A DNA stretch of 36,681 nt from NCBI GenBank assembly GCA_029008035.1, contig JAQXIY010000066.1, positions 1 through 36,681 of the forward strand, given 5' to 3'. The DNA comes from Lachnospiraceae bacterium. GTDB lineage: Bacteria; Bacillota; Clostridia; Lachnospirales; Lachnospiraceae. The notes under the pieces are model-generated. The model saw nothing but the letters and a program-made list of their open reading frames with translations. It made no database searches and had not been told where the DNA came from. Of the stretch, positions 7,636 through 15,298 are shown one piece after another; positions within the stretch are counted from its first letter, which is position 1, and each line of letters starts with the position of its first letter. The position numbers and the translations under genes are program-made.

Positions 7636-9026
7636 TTTACCCCTTCTCTGGTATCCTCCAACAAAATGCCCTTTGCCAACAGTTCATCTCGAATCTCATC
7701 TGCTTTTGCAAAATCTTTGTTCTTTCTGGCCTGCTGTCTTGCCTCAATCATCGCTTCAATCTCGGAATCCAGCATCTCCTGCTCCTGGGTAACAATAATT
7801 CCAAGCACATTGCAAAGTTGCTCCAGTGCGACATACAAAGAGGCCACATATTTCTCCGAGGAATCTTCCGATGTGTTCTGATTGCAGAATTTCACCAATT
7901 CAAAGACCGCTGAGATGGCATCTGCCGTGTTAAAATCATCTTCCATAGCAGCCTTAAACTTTTCCACAAATGTCTGGCTTTCCTTCACCAGAATTGCCTC
8001 CGCCTCTGTCATGTCAACTGCCTTTGCATTATCCTTTAAATAGGTAAGATTGGCAGCCGCGGTGCGAATACGCTCCAGTCCGTTTTTTGCCGCCTCCATC
8101 AGCTCTGCACTGAAATTTAATGGGCTGCGGTAATGAGCCTGTAACATAAAGAAACGAAGAACCTGCAAATCATATTTTTCGCCGATTTCCCTAACGGTGA
8201 AAAAGTTACCCAGAGACTTGCTCATCTTTTTATTATCTATATTAAGGAAACCATTATGCATCCAGTAATGGGAGAATGTCACACCATTTGCCGCTTCACT
8301 CTGGGCAATTTCATTCTCGTGGTGTGGGAAAATCAAATCTTCCCCTCCTGCATGAATATCAATCTCATCTCCCAGATAACGCTTAGACATCACAGAGCAT
8401 TCTATATGCCATCCCGGTCTTCCCTGACACCATGGGGACTCCCAATAAGGCTCTCCCTCTTTCTTTGGCTTCCACAACACAAAGTCAAAGTCGTCTTCCT
8501 TCTCGTCGCCGACCACACCGATACTTCTGTGCCCCGCTTCCAAATCATCCAGATTTTTGTGAGAAAGTTTCCCGTACTCAGCAAACTTTCTGGTGCGATA
8601 ATACACAGTACCATCAGACACCACATAAGCATATCCTTTCTCGATGAGAGTGGAAATCATATCAATCATTCCCTGAATCTCTAATGTTGCCAAAGGATGT
8701 GTGGTGGCAGGAAGTACATTCATATCTGCCATATCCTTTTTACATTCCTTGATAAAGCGTTGGGATACTTCCTCTGCGCTGGTGCCCTCCTCGATGGCTT
8801 TCTTAATAATCTTGTCGTCCACATCAGTGAAATTGGAGACATAGTTCACCTCATATCCCACATATTCTAAATACCTGCGGACGGTATCAAACACAATCAT
8901 AGGTCTGGCATTTCCAATATGAATGTAGTTGTACACCGTAGGTCCGCATACATACATTCTTACCTTTCCCTCTTCAATGGGAACAAATTCTTCTTTTGTT
9001 TTAGAAAGTGTATTGTAGATTTTCAT
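7620..9026 (-). CDS. cysS: Cysteinyl-tRNA synthetase
   Basis: Class I aminoacyl-tRNA synthetase charging tRNA-Cys. The HIGH motif appears as HIGN at 36-39, and KMSKS is at 267-271. The zinc ligands expected for the family are visible as Cys27, Cys210, His235 and Glu239. The 468-residue length is normal and includes the helical C-terminal anticodon-binding region. Its ATG overlaps the cysE stop as ATGA and is preceded by AAAGGAGG within cysE. It is controlled with cysE by the upstream cysteine T-box. Confidence 0.97.
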   Translation of the reverse strand: MKIYNTLSKTKEEFVPIEEGKVRMYVCGPTVYNYIHIGNARPMIVFDTVRRYLEYVGYEVNYVSNFTDVDDKIIKKAIEEGTSAEEVSQRFIKECKKDMADMNVLPATTHPLATLEIQGMIDMISTLIEKGYAYVVSDGTVYYRTRKFAEYGKLSHKNLDDLEAGHRSIGVVGDEKEDDFDFVLWKPKKEGEPYWESPWCQGRPGWHIECSVMSKRYLGDEIDIHAGGEDLIFPHHENEIAQSEAANGVTFSHYWMHNGFLNIDNKKMSKSLGNFFTVREIGEKYDLQVLRFFMLQAHYRSPLNFSAELMEAAKNGLERIRTAAANLTYLKDNAKAVDMTEAEAILVKESQTFVEKFKAAMEDDFNTADAISAVFELVKFCNQNTSEDSSEKYVASLYVALEQLCNVLGIIVTQEQEMLDSEIEAMIEARQQARKNKDFAKADEIRDELLAKGILLEDTREGVKWKRA

Positions 9027-9703
9027 ATTTTCCTCCTTTTTAACGGTTGTTTTTTCAGTAGTCTCAGTTCTTTTTCCAGTTCTAATACCCGATTTGTCAA
9101 TTCGGTGTTCTCTCTCTGCAACACATGGATATCATCCATAATGGGATCGGGCAGATGTATCTGATCCATATCGCTGGCAGGAATTTTTTCGTTGTTCTGC
9201 CGCACAATCCGTCCGGGCACTCCAACTACCGTGCAGTTTGGCGGCACTTCCTCAATCACCACACTGCCGGCACCAATCTTAGAATTCTTTCCAATGGTAA
9301 AGGAGCCTATCACCTTAGCACCGGCGCTTACCATAACATTATCTTCTAAGGTAGGATGACGCTTTCCGATCTCCTTACCTGTACCACCTAGTGTCACCCC
9401 CTGATACAAAGTTACATTGTCTCCAATGATGGTGGTTTCACCGATAATCACCCCGGTACCATGGTCAATAAACAACCCCTTACCAATCTGTGCTCCGGGA
9501 TGTATCTCAATTCCTGTTCTTCTGGCTGCCCGTTGGGAAATCCATCTCGCCAAAAAATAATGCCCCTTCTCATATAATTTGTGAGCGTGACGATAACTTA
9601 TCATCACCTTAAAACTGGGATATAAAATCACTTCCATGGGACTCTTAATGGCCGGATCCCGCTCTTTGATGTTGTTAAACTCTTCAATAAAATGACGAAA
9701 CAT
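9023..9703 (-). CDS. cysE: Serine O-acetyltransferase
   Basis: Makes O-acetylserine from serine and acetyl-CoA, the first step of cysteine synthesis. It has a helical N-terminus, then left-handed beta-helix hexapeptide repeats (GIEIHPGAQIGKGLFIDHG, VIIGETTIIGDNVTLYQG) with the catalytic-type His in IDHG. The start at 9703 (MFRHFIEEF) is chosen because GAGGTG lies about 8 bases upstream; an ATG 15 bases earlier overlaps that ribosome site. The last 40 or so residues are a charged coiled-coil-like extension (NTELTNRVLELEKELRLLKK). It is the first gene after the T-box leader. Confidence 0.94.
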   Translation of the reverse strand: MFRHFIEEFNNIKERDPAIKSPMEVILYPSFKVMISYRHAHKLYEKGHYFLARWISQRAARRTGIEIHPGAQIGKGLFIDHGTGVIIGETTIIGDNVTLYQGVTLGGTGKEIGKRHPTLEDNVMVSAGAKVIGSFTIGKNSKIGAGSVVIEEVPPNCTVVGVPGRIVRQNNEKIPASDMDQIHLPDPIMDDIHVLQRENTELTNRVLELEKELRLLKKQPLKRRKI

Positions 9704-9732
9704 AATAAAGCACCTCATATTGATACCACAAA

Positions 9733-9771
9733 ATAAAAAACTTCATCTCTATATATTATAGAGACGAAGTT
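9733..9771 (-). terminator. Regulated terminator helix of the T-box
   Basis: A 14-bp stem (9739-9752 with 9758-9771, one G-U pair on the RNA) with a 5-base loop is followed by a minus-strand T-run. The 5' arm starts 3 bases after the TGGAACCGCGG core, as expected for a terminator competing with the antiterminator. Confidence 0.88.
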
Positions 9772-9974
9772 ATCCGCGGTTCCACTCTAATTAAATCAGG
9801 CAAGCTGATTTCACTCAAACACTTAACGCGTGTAAAACGTATCTGGCTACTGCATTTCACCAAATCGGCTCCCGGACGCACTTTCAAAGGTAGTTACTGA
9901 AACCGATTCTCAGCACACATCGGTTCTCTCTGACAGGCTTTTCCTTCTACTCTTTCCCTTCTCTGCCTTTATCT
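9733..9974 (-). promoter_or_regulatory. Cysteine-specific T-box leader upstream of cysE-cysS
   Basis: On the minus strand the T-box core TGGAACCGCGG lies at 9774-9784, within 9774-9789, just before a terminator helix. Stem I carries the AGAGA segment and ends in GTCCGGGAGC. Aligning that end with the known glyQS T-box, where the specifier is followed by 10 bases ending TGAGC, places the specifier at 9878-9880, reading TGC (Cys). Uncharged tRNA-Cys would stabilise the antiterminator and allow transcription of cysE-cysS and the genes after them. The TGC specifier agrees with the gene content. Confidence 0.92.
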
Positions 9975-9980
9975 CTTGCT

Positions 9981-10009
9981 ATTTTATGCACAAAACTTTT
10001 ATTTGTCAA
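9981..10009 (-). promoter_or_regulatory. Sigma-A promoter of the T-box/cysE operon
   Basis: Consensus -35 TTGACA (10004-10009), 17-base spacer, -10 TAAAAT (9981-9986). The -35 overlaps the last codon and stop of ispF, so the cys operon has a promoter independent of ispF. Confidence 0.75.
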
Positions 10010-10554
10010 GATTCCTTGCCCCGGCAACCTCCGCAGGTGGCACAATTTCTCATAGAATCTGCCACTGCCACACTACTCTCGTAAAACGTCTCCAGCAGAC
10101 ACACCGCCTGAGCAGAAATCCCTTCTTCTCTCCCTGTAAATCCAAGGTGTTCCTCTGTGGTGGCTTTGATGTTAATCTGAGATGGCAAAATTCCCAACAC
10201 CTGAGCAACGTTATTCTCCATCTCCTGAATATACGGGCGCAACTTTGGTTGTTGGGCAACAATGGTGGCATCAATGTTGCCCACCACATATCCCTCTTCC
10301 GTAATCAGCGAACTCACATGTTCCAGAAGCTTCAGAGAGGAAATGCCCTTGTACTGTCCATCCGTATCCGGAAAGTGCTTGCCGATATCTCCCATACCTG
10401 CGGCACCAAGAATGGCATCCATAATAGCATGTAATAAAACGTCTGCATCGGAGTGTCCCAATAGCCCCAAGGGATGTTCTATCTCTACTCCACCTAATAT
10501 CAGTTTTCTTCCCTCAACCAATTTATGAACATCATAGCCTGAACCAATTCGCAT
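10006..10554 (-). CDS. ispF: 2-C-methyl-D-erythritol 2,4-cyclodiphosphate synthase with Cys-rich tail
   Basis: MEP-pathway enzyme that cyclises CDP-methylerythritol phosphate with loss of CMP. The metal-binding motif DVH (D8, H10) and GHSDAD followed by H42 are present, as are FPDTD and the C-terminal [19 protein letters not shown] signature. The catalytic domain ends near residue 158. A further 24 residues contain CATCGGC (Cys171, 174, 177), which is not part of the standard enzyme. The gene starts 18 bases after the T-run of a tRNA terminator, with AGGAG upstream of the ATG. In Bacillus ispF also sits near the cysE-sigH cluster. Confidence 0.94.
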   Translation of the reverse strand: MRIGSGYDVHKLVEGRKLILGGVEIEHPLGLLGHSDADVLLHAIMDAILGAAGMGDIGKHFPDTDGQYKGISSLKLLEHVSSLITEEGYVVGNIDATIVAQQPKLRPYIQEMENNVAQVLGILPSQINIKATTEEHLGFTGREEGISAQAVCLLETFYESSVAVADSMRNCATCGGCRGKES

Positions 10555-10571
10555 ATTCTCATCTCCTATGG

Positions 10572-10604
10572 AAAAAAATAAGGTCAGACCTGTGGGTCTA
10601 ACCT
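10572..10604 (-). terminator. Intrinsic terminator of the tRNA-Val/tRNA-Met unit
   Basis: A 10-bp stem (AGGTCAGACC 10581-10590 with GGTCTAACCT 10595-10604, one G-U on the RNA) with a TGTG loop is followed on the minus strand by TATTTTTTT. It sits directly upstream of the ispF ribosome site. Confidence 0.75.
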
Positions 10605-10615
10605 CGTAAGTAAAG

Positions 10616-10689
10616 TAGCGAGAGAGAGACTTGAACTCTCAACCTCCCGGGTATGAACCGGACGCTCTAGCCAGTTGAGCCATCTCGCC
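10616..10689 (-). tRNA. tRNA-Met (CAT), elongator type
   Basis: A 74-base cloverleaf with acceptor GGCGAGA/TCTCGCT, discriminator A, anticodon loop TTCATAC and T-arm GAGAGTTCAAGTCTCTC. The G1-T72 pairing and overall pattern match elongator tRNA-Met rather than initiator tRNA. CCA is not encoded. Confidence 0.93.
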
Positions 10690-10709
10690 ATATGGAAGTT
10701 GGAAAGAAA

Positions 10710-10782
10710 TGGGACCTACAGGGCTCGAACCTGTGACCCTCTGCTTGTAAGGCAGATGCTCTCCCAGCTGAGCTAAGATCCC
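10710..10782 (-). tRNA. tRNA-Val (TAC)
   Basis: A 73-base cloverleaf with acceptor GGGATCT/AGGTCCC, discriminator A, anticodon stem CTGCC/AAGCAG region with loop carrying TAC, and T-arm ACAGGTTCGAGCCCTGT. CCA is not encoded. It is 20 bases upstream of tRNA-Met in the same transcript. Confidence 0.94.
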
Positions 10783-10813
10783 ATTCTTCAGTCGTTTGTC
10801 GCGACCGAAGATT

Positions 10814-10842
10814 ACTATACTATACTTCCAACCTTTCGTCAA
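10814..10842 (-). promoter_or_regulatory. Promoter of the tRNA-Val/tRNA-Met unit
   Basis: TTGACG (10837-10842), 17-base spacer, TATAGT (10814-10819), about 32 bases before the mature 5' end of tRNA-Val. Confidence 0.65.
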
Positions 10843-10853
10843 CACCTTTTTTG

Positions 10854-10871
10854 AAAAAATTGACACAATTT
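10854..10871 (-). terminator. Weak possible terminator of metH
   Basis: AAATTG (10857-10862) pairs with CAATTT (10866-10871) around a 3-base loop and runs into Ts on the minus strand, shortly after the metH stop. The stem is short and AT-rich, so this is a weak call. Confidence 0.3.
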
Positions 10872-10878
10872 AGACAAA

Positions 10879-13305
10879 TTATTTTTCCTCTACCAAACGG
10901 GATACCAGCTTTACACAATCTGACGCATCGGAAGAATATCCATCCGCTCCGATTTCCTCCGCAAAGCTCTCGGTAATGCACGCTCCACCTACAATCACCT
11001 TAGCCCGGCAACCTCTCTTTTGCGCCAGTTCCACCACATCCTTCATTCGCATCATGGTAGTTGTCATCAAAGCGGAGAGACCTATCACGGCTGCCCCTTC
11101 TTCTATAGCCTTGTCCACGATATGCTCTGCCGGAACATCCTTACCCATATCAATCACTCGATAACCATAGTTCTTCAGCATTAGTACCACCAGGTTCTTG
11201 CCGATGTCGTGAATATCGCCCTCAACGGTGGCAAAGATAATGGTTGCCTTTGGCTCCTCTTCACTTCCGGAGGCCAAAAGGGGTTCCAAATACTCCATAG
11301 CCTCCTTCATGGCATTGGCACCGGCAATAAGCTGTGGCAAGAAATACTTCTTGGTATCATAATACTCTCCCACCCGGTTAATGGCCGGAATCAAATACTC
11401 TTCAATCACATCCGCAGGCTCAGTGCCTTCCGCAATGGCATCTTTCACATATGCGACCACATTCGTCTTGTCTCCCTTAACCACACACTCAAAAATAGGA
11501 TGATTCTTCTCCCCGAAAGCCTCCTGTTTGACATCGGCAGCTTGATCCGCCTTTGAAAAAGTCATTGCCGTTGTGGGCACAGAAGATAAATATCGCTCCG
11601 ATGCCCCCTCTTTTCCCAAGAGTAAATCTGTGGCAAAAGCAGTGTACATTAACATTTCCTGTGACGGATTGGCAATGGCCATCGTCAAGCCCTTGGAAAC
11701 TGCCACATTTAAAAATGCCGTGTTCACAAAGGTACGCTGGGGCATACCAAAGGATATATTGGAAAGGCCGCATATTGTGGGAACTCCCAGTTCCTCCTTA
11801 CAATAAGAAATGGTCTCAAAACATTCCAAGGCTGCATTGGGGTTGGCTCCCACCGTGGTGACAAGCACATCCACAATGGCATCCTTTTTGGACAGGCCTA
11901 TTTTCTCAGCCTCTTTCAGAACCCGGTCAATGTTATTCTTTTTTTCAGCCAAATCTTTGGGCAGTCCCGCAGAAGACAATGGCAACAGTACAAACATAGC
12001 GCCGTATTTCTTGGCGATGGGAAGCAGTTCCTCCATCTTCTCCTTCTCACAGGAAATGGAATTGATCAGAGCACGCCCCGGATAAATTCGCAGGGCTGCC
12101 TCCATCACATCCACATAACTGGTATCGATACAAAGAGGTAAATCCACGGTAGACGCCACCTCATAGACTGCCTCAATCATCATGGCCTTCTCATCAATAC
12201 CATTGGTTCCCATATTCACATCCAGAATAGAAGCTCCCGCCTGCTCCTGATCCAGCGCAAACTGACGTACCATCTGCAACTTACCTGCCCGAAGTTCCTC
12301 CTGTAGTGCTTTCTTTCCCGTAGGATTAATCCGCTCTCCCACCACAAGAAAGGTTCCATCCTTGTCCACCAGGACATTCTGACGCTCCGAGGTAATGATT
12401 GGCAAATGCTTCTGTTTCGGCAAAGACACCTCTCTTCCCTTTGCCACCCCGGCCAAAGCCTTAATATGTGCCGGTGTCGTTCCGCAACATCCACCTATCA
12501 CTGATGCTCCCGCGTCTAATAATTTCTCACAGGCAGCAGCAAATGCCTCCGGAGTCATCTTGTAGACAGTTTCTCCATTTTCCAATTCGGGAAGCCCCGC
12601 GTTGGGCTTTACCAAAATCGGAATATCCGCCACTTTTTGCATCTGCTCCACTAATCCTATCATATCTTCAGGCCCGGTGGAACAATTGATTCCCACCACG
12701 TCTGCCCCCATATTCTGAAGTACCACCATAGCGGTATCCGGTCTTGTGCCGTACAGGGTGCGCCCATCCTCGTTATATGTCAGAGATATCATCACCGGCA
12801 AATCGCAAGTTTCCTTGCATGCCAACAGTGCTGCACGGCACTCCTGCAAACTCATCATTGTTTCAATAACAATCAGGTCAACACCCTCTTTTAAGATTGC
12901 CCGTAGTTGTTCTTTATAGACATCTACCAATTCCTCAAAGGCTAAATCTCCCACAGGATATAATTGCCGCCCTGTCATAGTCAGATCTGCAGCCACAAAC
13001 GCATCATCCCCTGCTGCTTCGCGACTGTATCGAACCATAGCTCGATTCAATTCTTCCAGACGCTCCTCCATCCCATATTCAGCCAATTTGATACGGTTGG
13101 CGGTAAAGGTAGGCGCATATAATATCTGCGTTCCCGCTGCGACATATTCCTTCTGCAAAGATACAATTGCTTCCTTGTGTTGATAAATCCAGTCCTCCGG
13201 ACATACCCCCATGGGCATGCCTCGCCTCATCAGATTGGAACCGGTGGCACCATCTAAGATGATTGGGCCTTTATTTAACAAATCATATAATTGTTGTATT
13301 TTCAT
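10879..13305 (-). CDS. metH: Cobalamin-dependent methionine synthase, short form without reactivation domain
   Basis: Transfers methyl from methyltetrahydrofolate to homocysteine through cobalamin. Domains in order are the homocysteine-binding barrel (1-290) with zinc ligands Cys208 and Cys273-Cys274 (GGCCGTTP), the pterin-binding barrel (about 310-580, VGERINPTGKK, DVNMGTNG), the four-helix cap (about 600-670) and the B12-binding Rossmann domain with GDIHDIG, His699 being the cobalt ligand. It stops at 808 residues, so the AdoMet-dependent reactivation domain of roughly 1200-residue MetH proteins is absent; a separate activation protein would be needed (inference). It follows the MTHFR fusion gene by 85 bases. 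Confidence 0.95.
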   Translation of the reverse strand: MKIQQLYDLLNKGPIILDGATGSNLMRRGMPMGVCPEDWIYQHKEAIVSLQKEYVAAGTQILYAPTFTANRIKLAEYGMEERLEELNRAMVRYSREAAGDDAFVAADLTMTGRQLYPVGDLAFEELVDVYKEQLRAILKEGVDLIVIETMMSLQECRAALLACKETCDLPVMISLTYNEDGRTLYGTRPDTAMVVLQNMGADVVGINCSTGPEDMIGLVEQMQKVADIPILVKPNAGLPELENGETVYKMTPEAFAAACEKLLDAGASVIGGCCGTTPAHIKALAGVAKGREVSLPKQKHLPIITSERQNVLVDKDGTFLVVGERINPTGKKALQEELRAGKLQMVRQFALDQEQAGASILDVNMGTNGIDEKAMMIEAVYEVASTVDLPLCIDTSYVDVMEAALRIYPGRALINSISCEKEKMEELLPIAKKYGAMFVLLPLSSAGLPKDLAEKKNNIDRVLKEAEKIGLSKKDAIVDVLVTTVGANPNAALECFETISYCKEELGVPTICGLSNISFGMPQRTFVNTAFLNVAVSKGLTMAIANPSQEMLMYTAFATDLLLGKEGASERYLSSVPTTAMTFSKADQAADVKQEAFGEKNHPIFECVVKGDKTNVVAYVKDAIAEGTEPADVIEEYLIPAINRVGEYYDTKKYFLPQLIAGANAMKEAMEYLEPLLASGSEEEPKATIIFATVEGDIHDIGKNLVVLMLKNYGYRVIDMGKDVPAEHIVDKAIEEGAAVIGLSALMTTTMMRMKDVVELAQKRGCRAKVIVGGACITESFAEEIGADGYSSDASDCVKLVSRLVEEK

Positions 13306-13349
13306 AGTCGTTCATACCTTTCGTTACATATTTAGAGCGGCGCCATTAA

Positions 13350-13393
13350 GTGCCATTAGGGACAGTCACTAATGGCACCCATATCTGTCCCTA
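13350..13393. repeat. Overlapping inverted repeats between the MTHFR fusion and metH
   Basis: GTGCCATTAG (13350-13359) pairs with CTAATGGCAC (13369-13378) as a 10-bp hairpin with a 9-base loop. TAGGGACAG (13357-13365) also pairs with CTGTCCCTA (13385-13393), so the two hairpins exclude each other. A partial third copy, CGCCATTAAG, sits at 13341-13350. The 3' edge contains the TAG stop of the MTHFR gene. GGGACAG/GCCATTAG elements of this look recur in Clostridia (recollection, not checked), so it may be a small dispersed repeat. Confidence 0.6.
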
Positions 13394-15202
13394 TTGGCCC
13401 CGGACTTCCTCAATGATCGTGCAAATCAAGCCCACTCGATTAAATGGCGTCATGAAATAGAATCCATCCACCACTGATGACAGTTTCTCAGCGATCTCAA
13501 CGGACACCTGCACGGCCACCTTCTCATATTCTTGGCGGGTCATATCCGGTTGATACCTATCAAGAATTTCTTGAGGCACGCGAATTCCCGGCATCTCGTT
13601 GGCAATAAAGAGCGCATTCTTCCTGCTTACAAGAGGCATAATCCCTCCCATAATCTTAGCCCCTGTCATCTCTCTCAATTGGCCTATACGTTCTATATCT
13701 TCCTTACTATAAATTGGCTGTGTCAAAAAGAAAGAACATCCCCGCTCCATTTTAGACTTCATACGCTTGGCAATAGCATCAATATTAGCCCCGTGGTAAT
13801 TAAGCGCTCCGCCATACACAATCCGGTCTGCTGCAAACTGATCCTCATTCATCTCCTGCAACAATCCCATGAACTTGATGGAGTTGTAATCGAAAACCTG
13901 AGTAATGGAACTGCGATCCGTCTTAGCCACCGGGTCTCCTGTCACAATCAGGAAATGCTTGATATCGTTAATATAGTCCCCTAACATGGTTCCCCTAAGA
14001 GAAATCACATTGCGATCTCTACAGGATAGATGCGGCATTACAGGAATCCCCACCTCCCGCTGAATGCGCTGTCCCAAAAGAGAGGCATCCATGCGGCTTC
14101 TGGCCATTGGCGAGTCAGATAAGGTAAGCAGATCCACTCTGTGCTCACGCAAAAGCTCCGCTCCGGAAAACAGCTTGTCCACGGATAGCCCGGATGGTGG
14201 GTCTAACTCCACAATAAAAGGTTTCTCCCCGTTTTGTAGTTTTTTCCAAAATTCTGATTCTGTTCTGCTGACAGTAGTCTCTTGCAAAGAGCCCGTATGT
14301 TTCTGTGGCTTCTCATTTCGTGCCAGTTCTCTATATAACTCTGCAAAATACGCCGGTGTTGTTCCACAGCAGCCCCCGATCACATCTATTCCTAACCCAA
14401 ATATTTTCTTTAACATCTTGGAAAAATAAGATGCATTCTTTCCATAGATGGTCTTTCCACGCAGCTGATAAGGATATCCTGCATTTGGCAAAGCAAGAAA
14501 TGGTTTGTCAGATGGAAACGTTACTTTCTCAAGCATCTGATACATATGGGCAGCTTCCACACCACAGTTGATACCGTATGCATCCACATCAGCCATCTCA
14601 CACATACGACGAACCATACGTTCAAAACGCAACCCCGTCTTGGTATATCCTGTCTTATCAAAAGAAAAGGTGACAGCCACAAAGGCATCTTCTATTTGTT
14701 CTTTTATATAAGAAACAATGGCCGGAATGTAGTAAATGTCTGACTGGGTTTCCAAAAGAAAAATATCTGCCCCAGCCTCAATAAAGGTATCCACCATAAA
14801 TTTATACTCCTGTAAGACTTCACTCTCGTCTCGTTGCCCCAAGTCATAGATAGTTCCAATATCAGCGGCAATAAAAACTTCCGGTTTCTCCTTCTGCTCT
14901 TGACACTCCTTTAGAAAAGTATTTTTTGCTTCCACCGCCAAATGATAGCCCGCCTTAATACAGCTAGCCATCTCTTCTCTGTTGGAAAAGAATCCTGTGT
15001 TTATGGCAAAAGTATTGGTGCGAAGCAATCTTGCCCCACTATGCAAATATTCCAGATGAATCTCTTTAATCCGCTCCGGGAAAAGGATATTGGCCTTTTC
15101 CACCAATACATCCTCTCCTTGATATTTCTCTCCATAATATGTTCCCATTGCTCCATCCGTAAACAATGTATGACCTTTTAAATACTCTGTCAGTCTATTC
15201 AT
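13391..15202 (-). CDS. Bifunctional homocysteine S-methyltransferase / 5,10-methylenetetrahydrofolate reductase (YitJ-like)
   Basis: Residues 1-290 form a homocysteine-methyltransferase barrel (LFTDGAMGTYYGEKY, GINCGVE, GGCCGTTP, the Cys residues binding zinc). Residues about 325-600 form an MTHFR domain (FIVELDPPSG, LTLSDSPMARS, HLSCRDRN, FLIVTGDP, FFLTQPIYS), which reduces methylene-THF to methyl-THF with FAD. The fusion thus makes the methyl donor used by MetH, encoded next. The ATG at 15202 has GAGGATAAAAGAG upstream. It begins only about 17 bases after the T-run of a terminator hairpin, so its own promoter is unclear. Confidence 0.92.
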   Translation of the reverse strand: MNRLTEYLKGHTLFTDGAMGTYYGEKYQGEDVLVEKANILFPERIKEIHLEYLHSGARLLRTNTFAINTGFFSNREEMASCIKAGYHLAVEAKNTFLKECQEQKEKPEVFIAADIGTIYDLGQRDESEVLQEYKFMVDTFIEAGADIFLLETQSDIYYIPAIVSYIKEQIEDAFVAVTFSFDKTGYTKTGLRFERMVRRMCEMADVDAYGINCGVEAAHMYQMLEKVTFPSDKPFLALPNAGYPYQLRGKTIYGKNASYFSKMLKKIFGLGIDVIGGCCGTTPAYFAELYRELARNEKPQKHTGSLQETTVSRTESEFWKKLQNGEKPFIVELDPPSGLSVDKLFSGAELLREHRVDLLTLSDSPMARSRMDASLLGQRIQREVGIPVMPHLSCRDRNVISLRGTMLGDYINDIKHFLIVTGDPVAKTDRSSITQVFDYNSIKFMGLLQEMNEDQFAADRIVYGGALNYHGANIDAIAKRMKSKMERGCSFFLTQPIYSKEDIERIGQLREMTGAKIMGGIMPLVSRKNALFIANEMPGIRVPQEILDRYQPDMTRQEYEKVAVQVSVEIAEKLSSVVDGFYFMTPFNRVGLICTIIEEVRGQ

Positions 15203-15218
15203 TCTCTTTTATCCTCAT

Positions 15219-15252
15219 AAAAAATGCTGTGGTAAAACACTTTACCACAGCA
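15219..15252 (-). terminator. Intrinsic terminator after carB, abutting the MTHFR fusion gene
   Basis: A perfect 12-bp stem (15225-15236 with 15241-15252, arms TGCTGTGGTAAA/TTTACCACAGCA) has an ACAC loop and is followed by T6 on the minus strand (15219-15224). A weak TTTTCA-17-TAAAAT (15255-15283) overlaps it and could start transcripts near 15248, inside the stem, escaping termination. Confidence 0.82.
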
Positions 15253-15298
15253 CTATTTTAATACATTTTTAAGTTTATGAAAAGAGTCATTGGGGTCG

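Noticed and set aside
10616-10689. tRNA-Ile2 (CAT, lysidine type) instead of tRNA-Met
   Set aside because: The acceptor and D-arm pattern (GGC...GCTA, discriminator A) matches elongator tRNA-Met; still, it rests on resemblance only.
10639-10866. Minus-strand ORF across the two tRNA genes
   Set aside because: It runs through both tRNA genes and their promoter and has no coding character.
15203-15298. SAM riboswitch (S-box) or other methionine leader before the MTHFR fusion
   Set aside because: Only about 95 bases, one simple hairpin, no S-box core sequences and no alternative antiterminator pairing.
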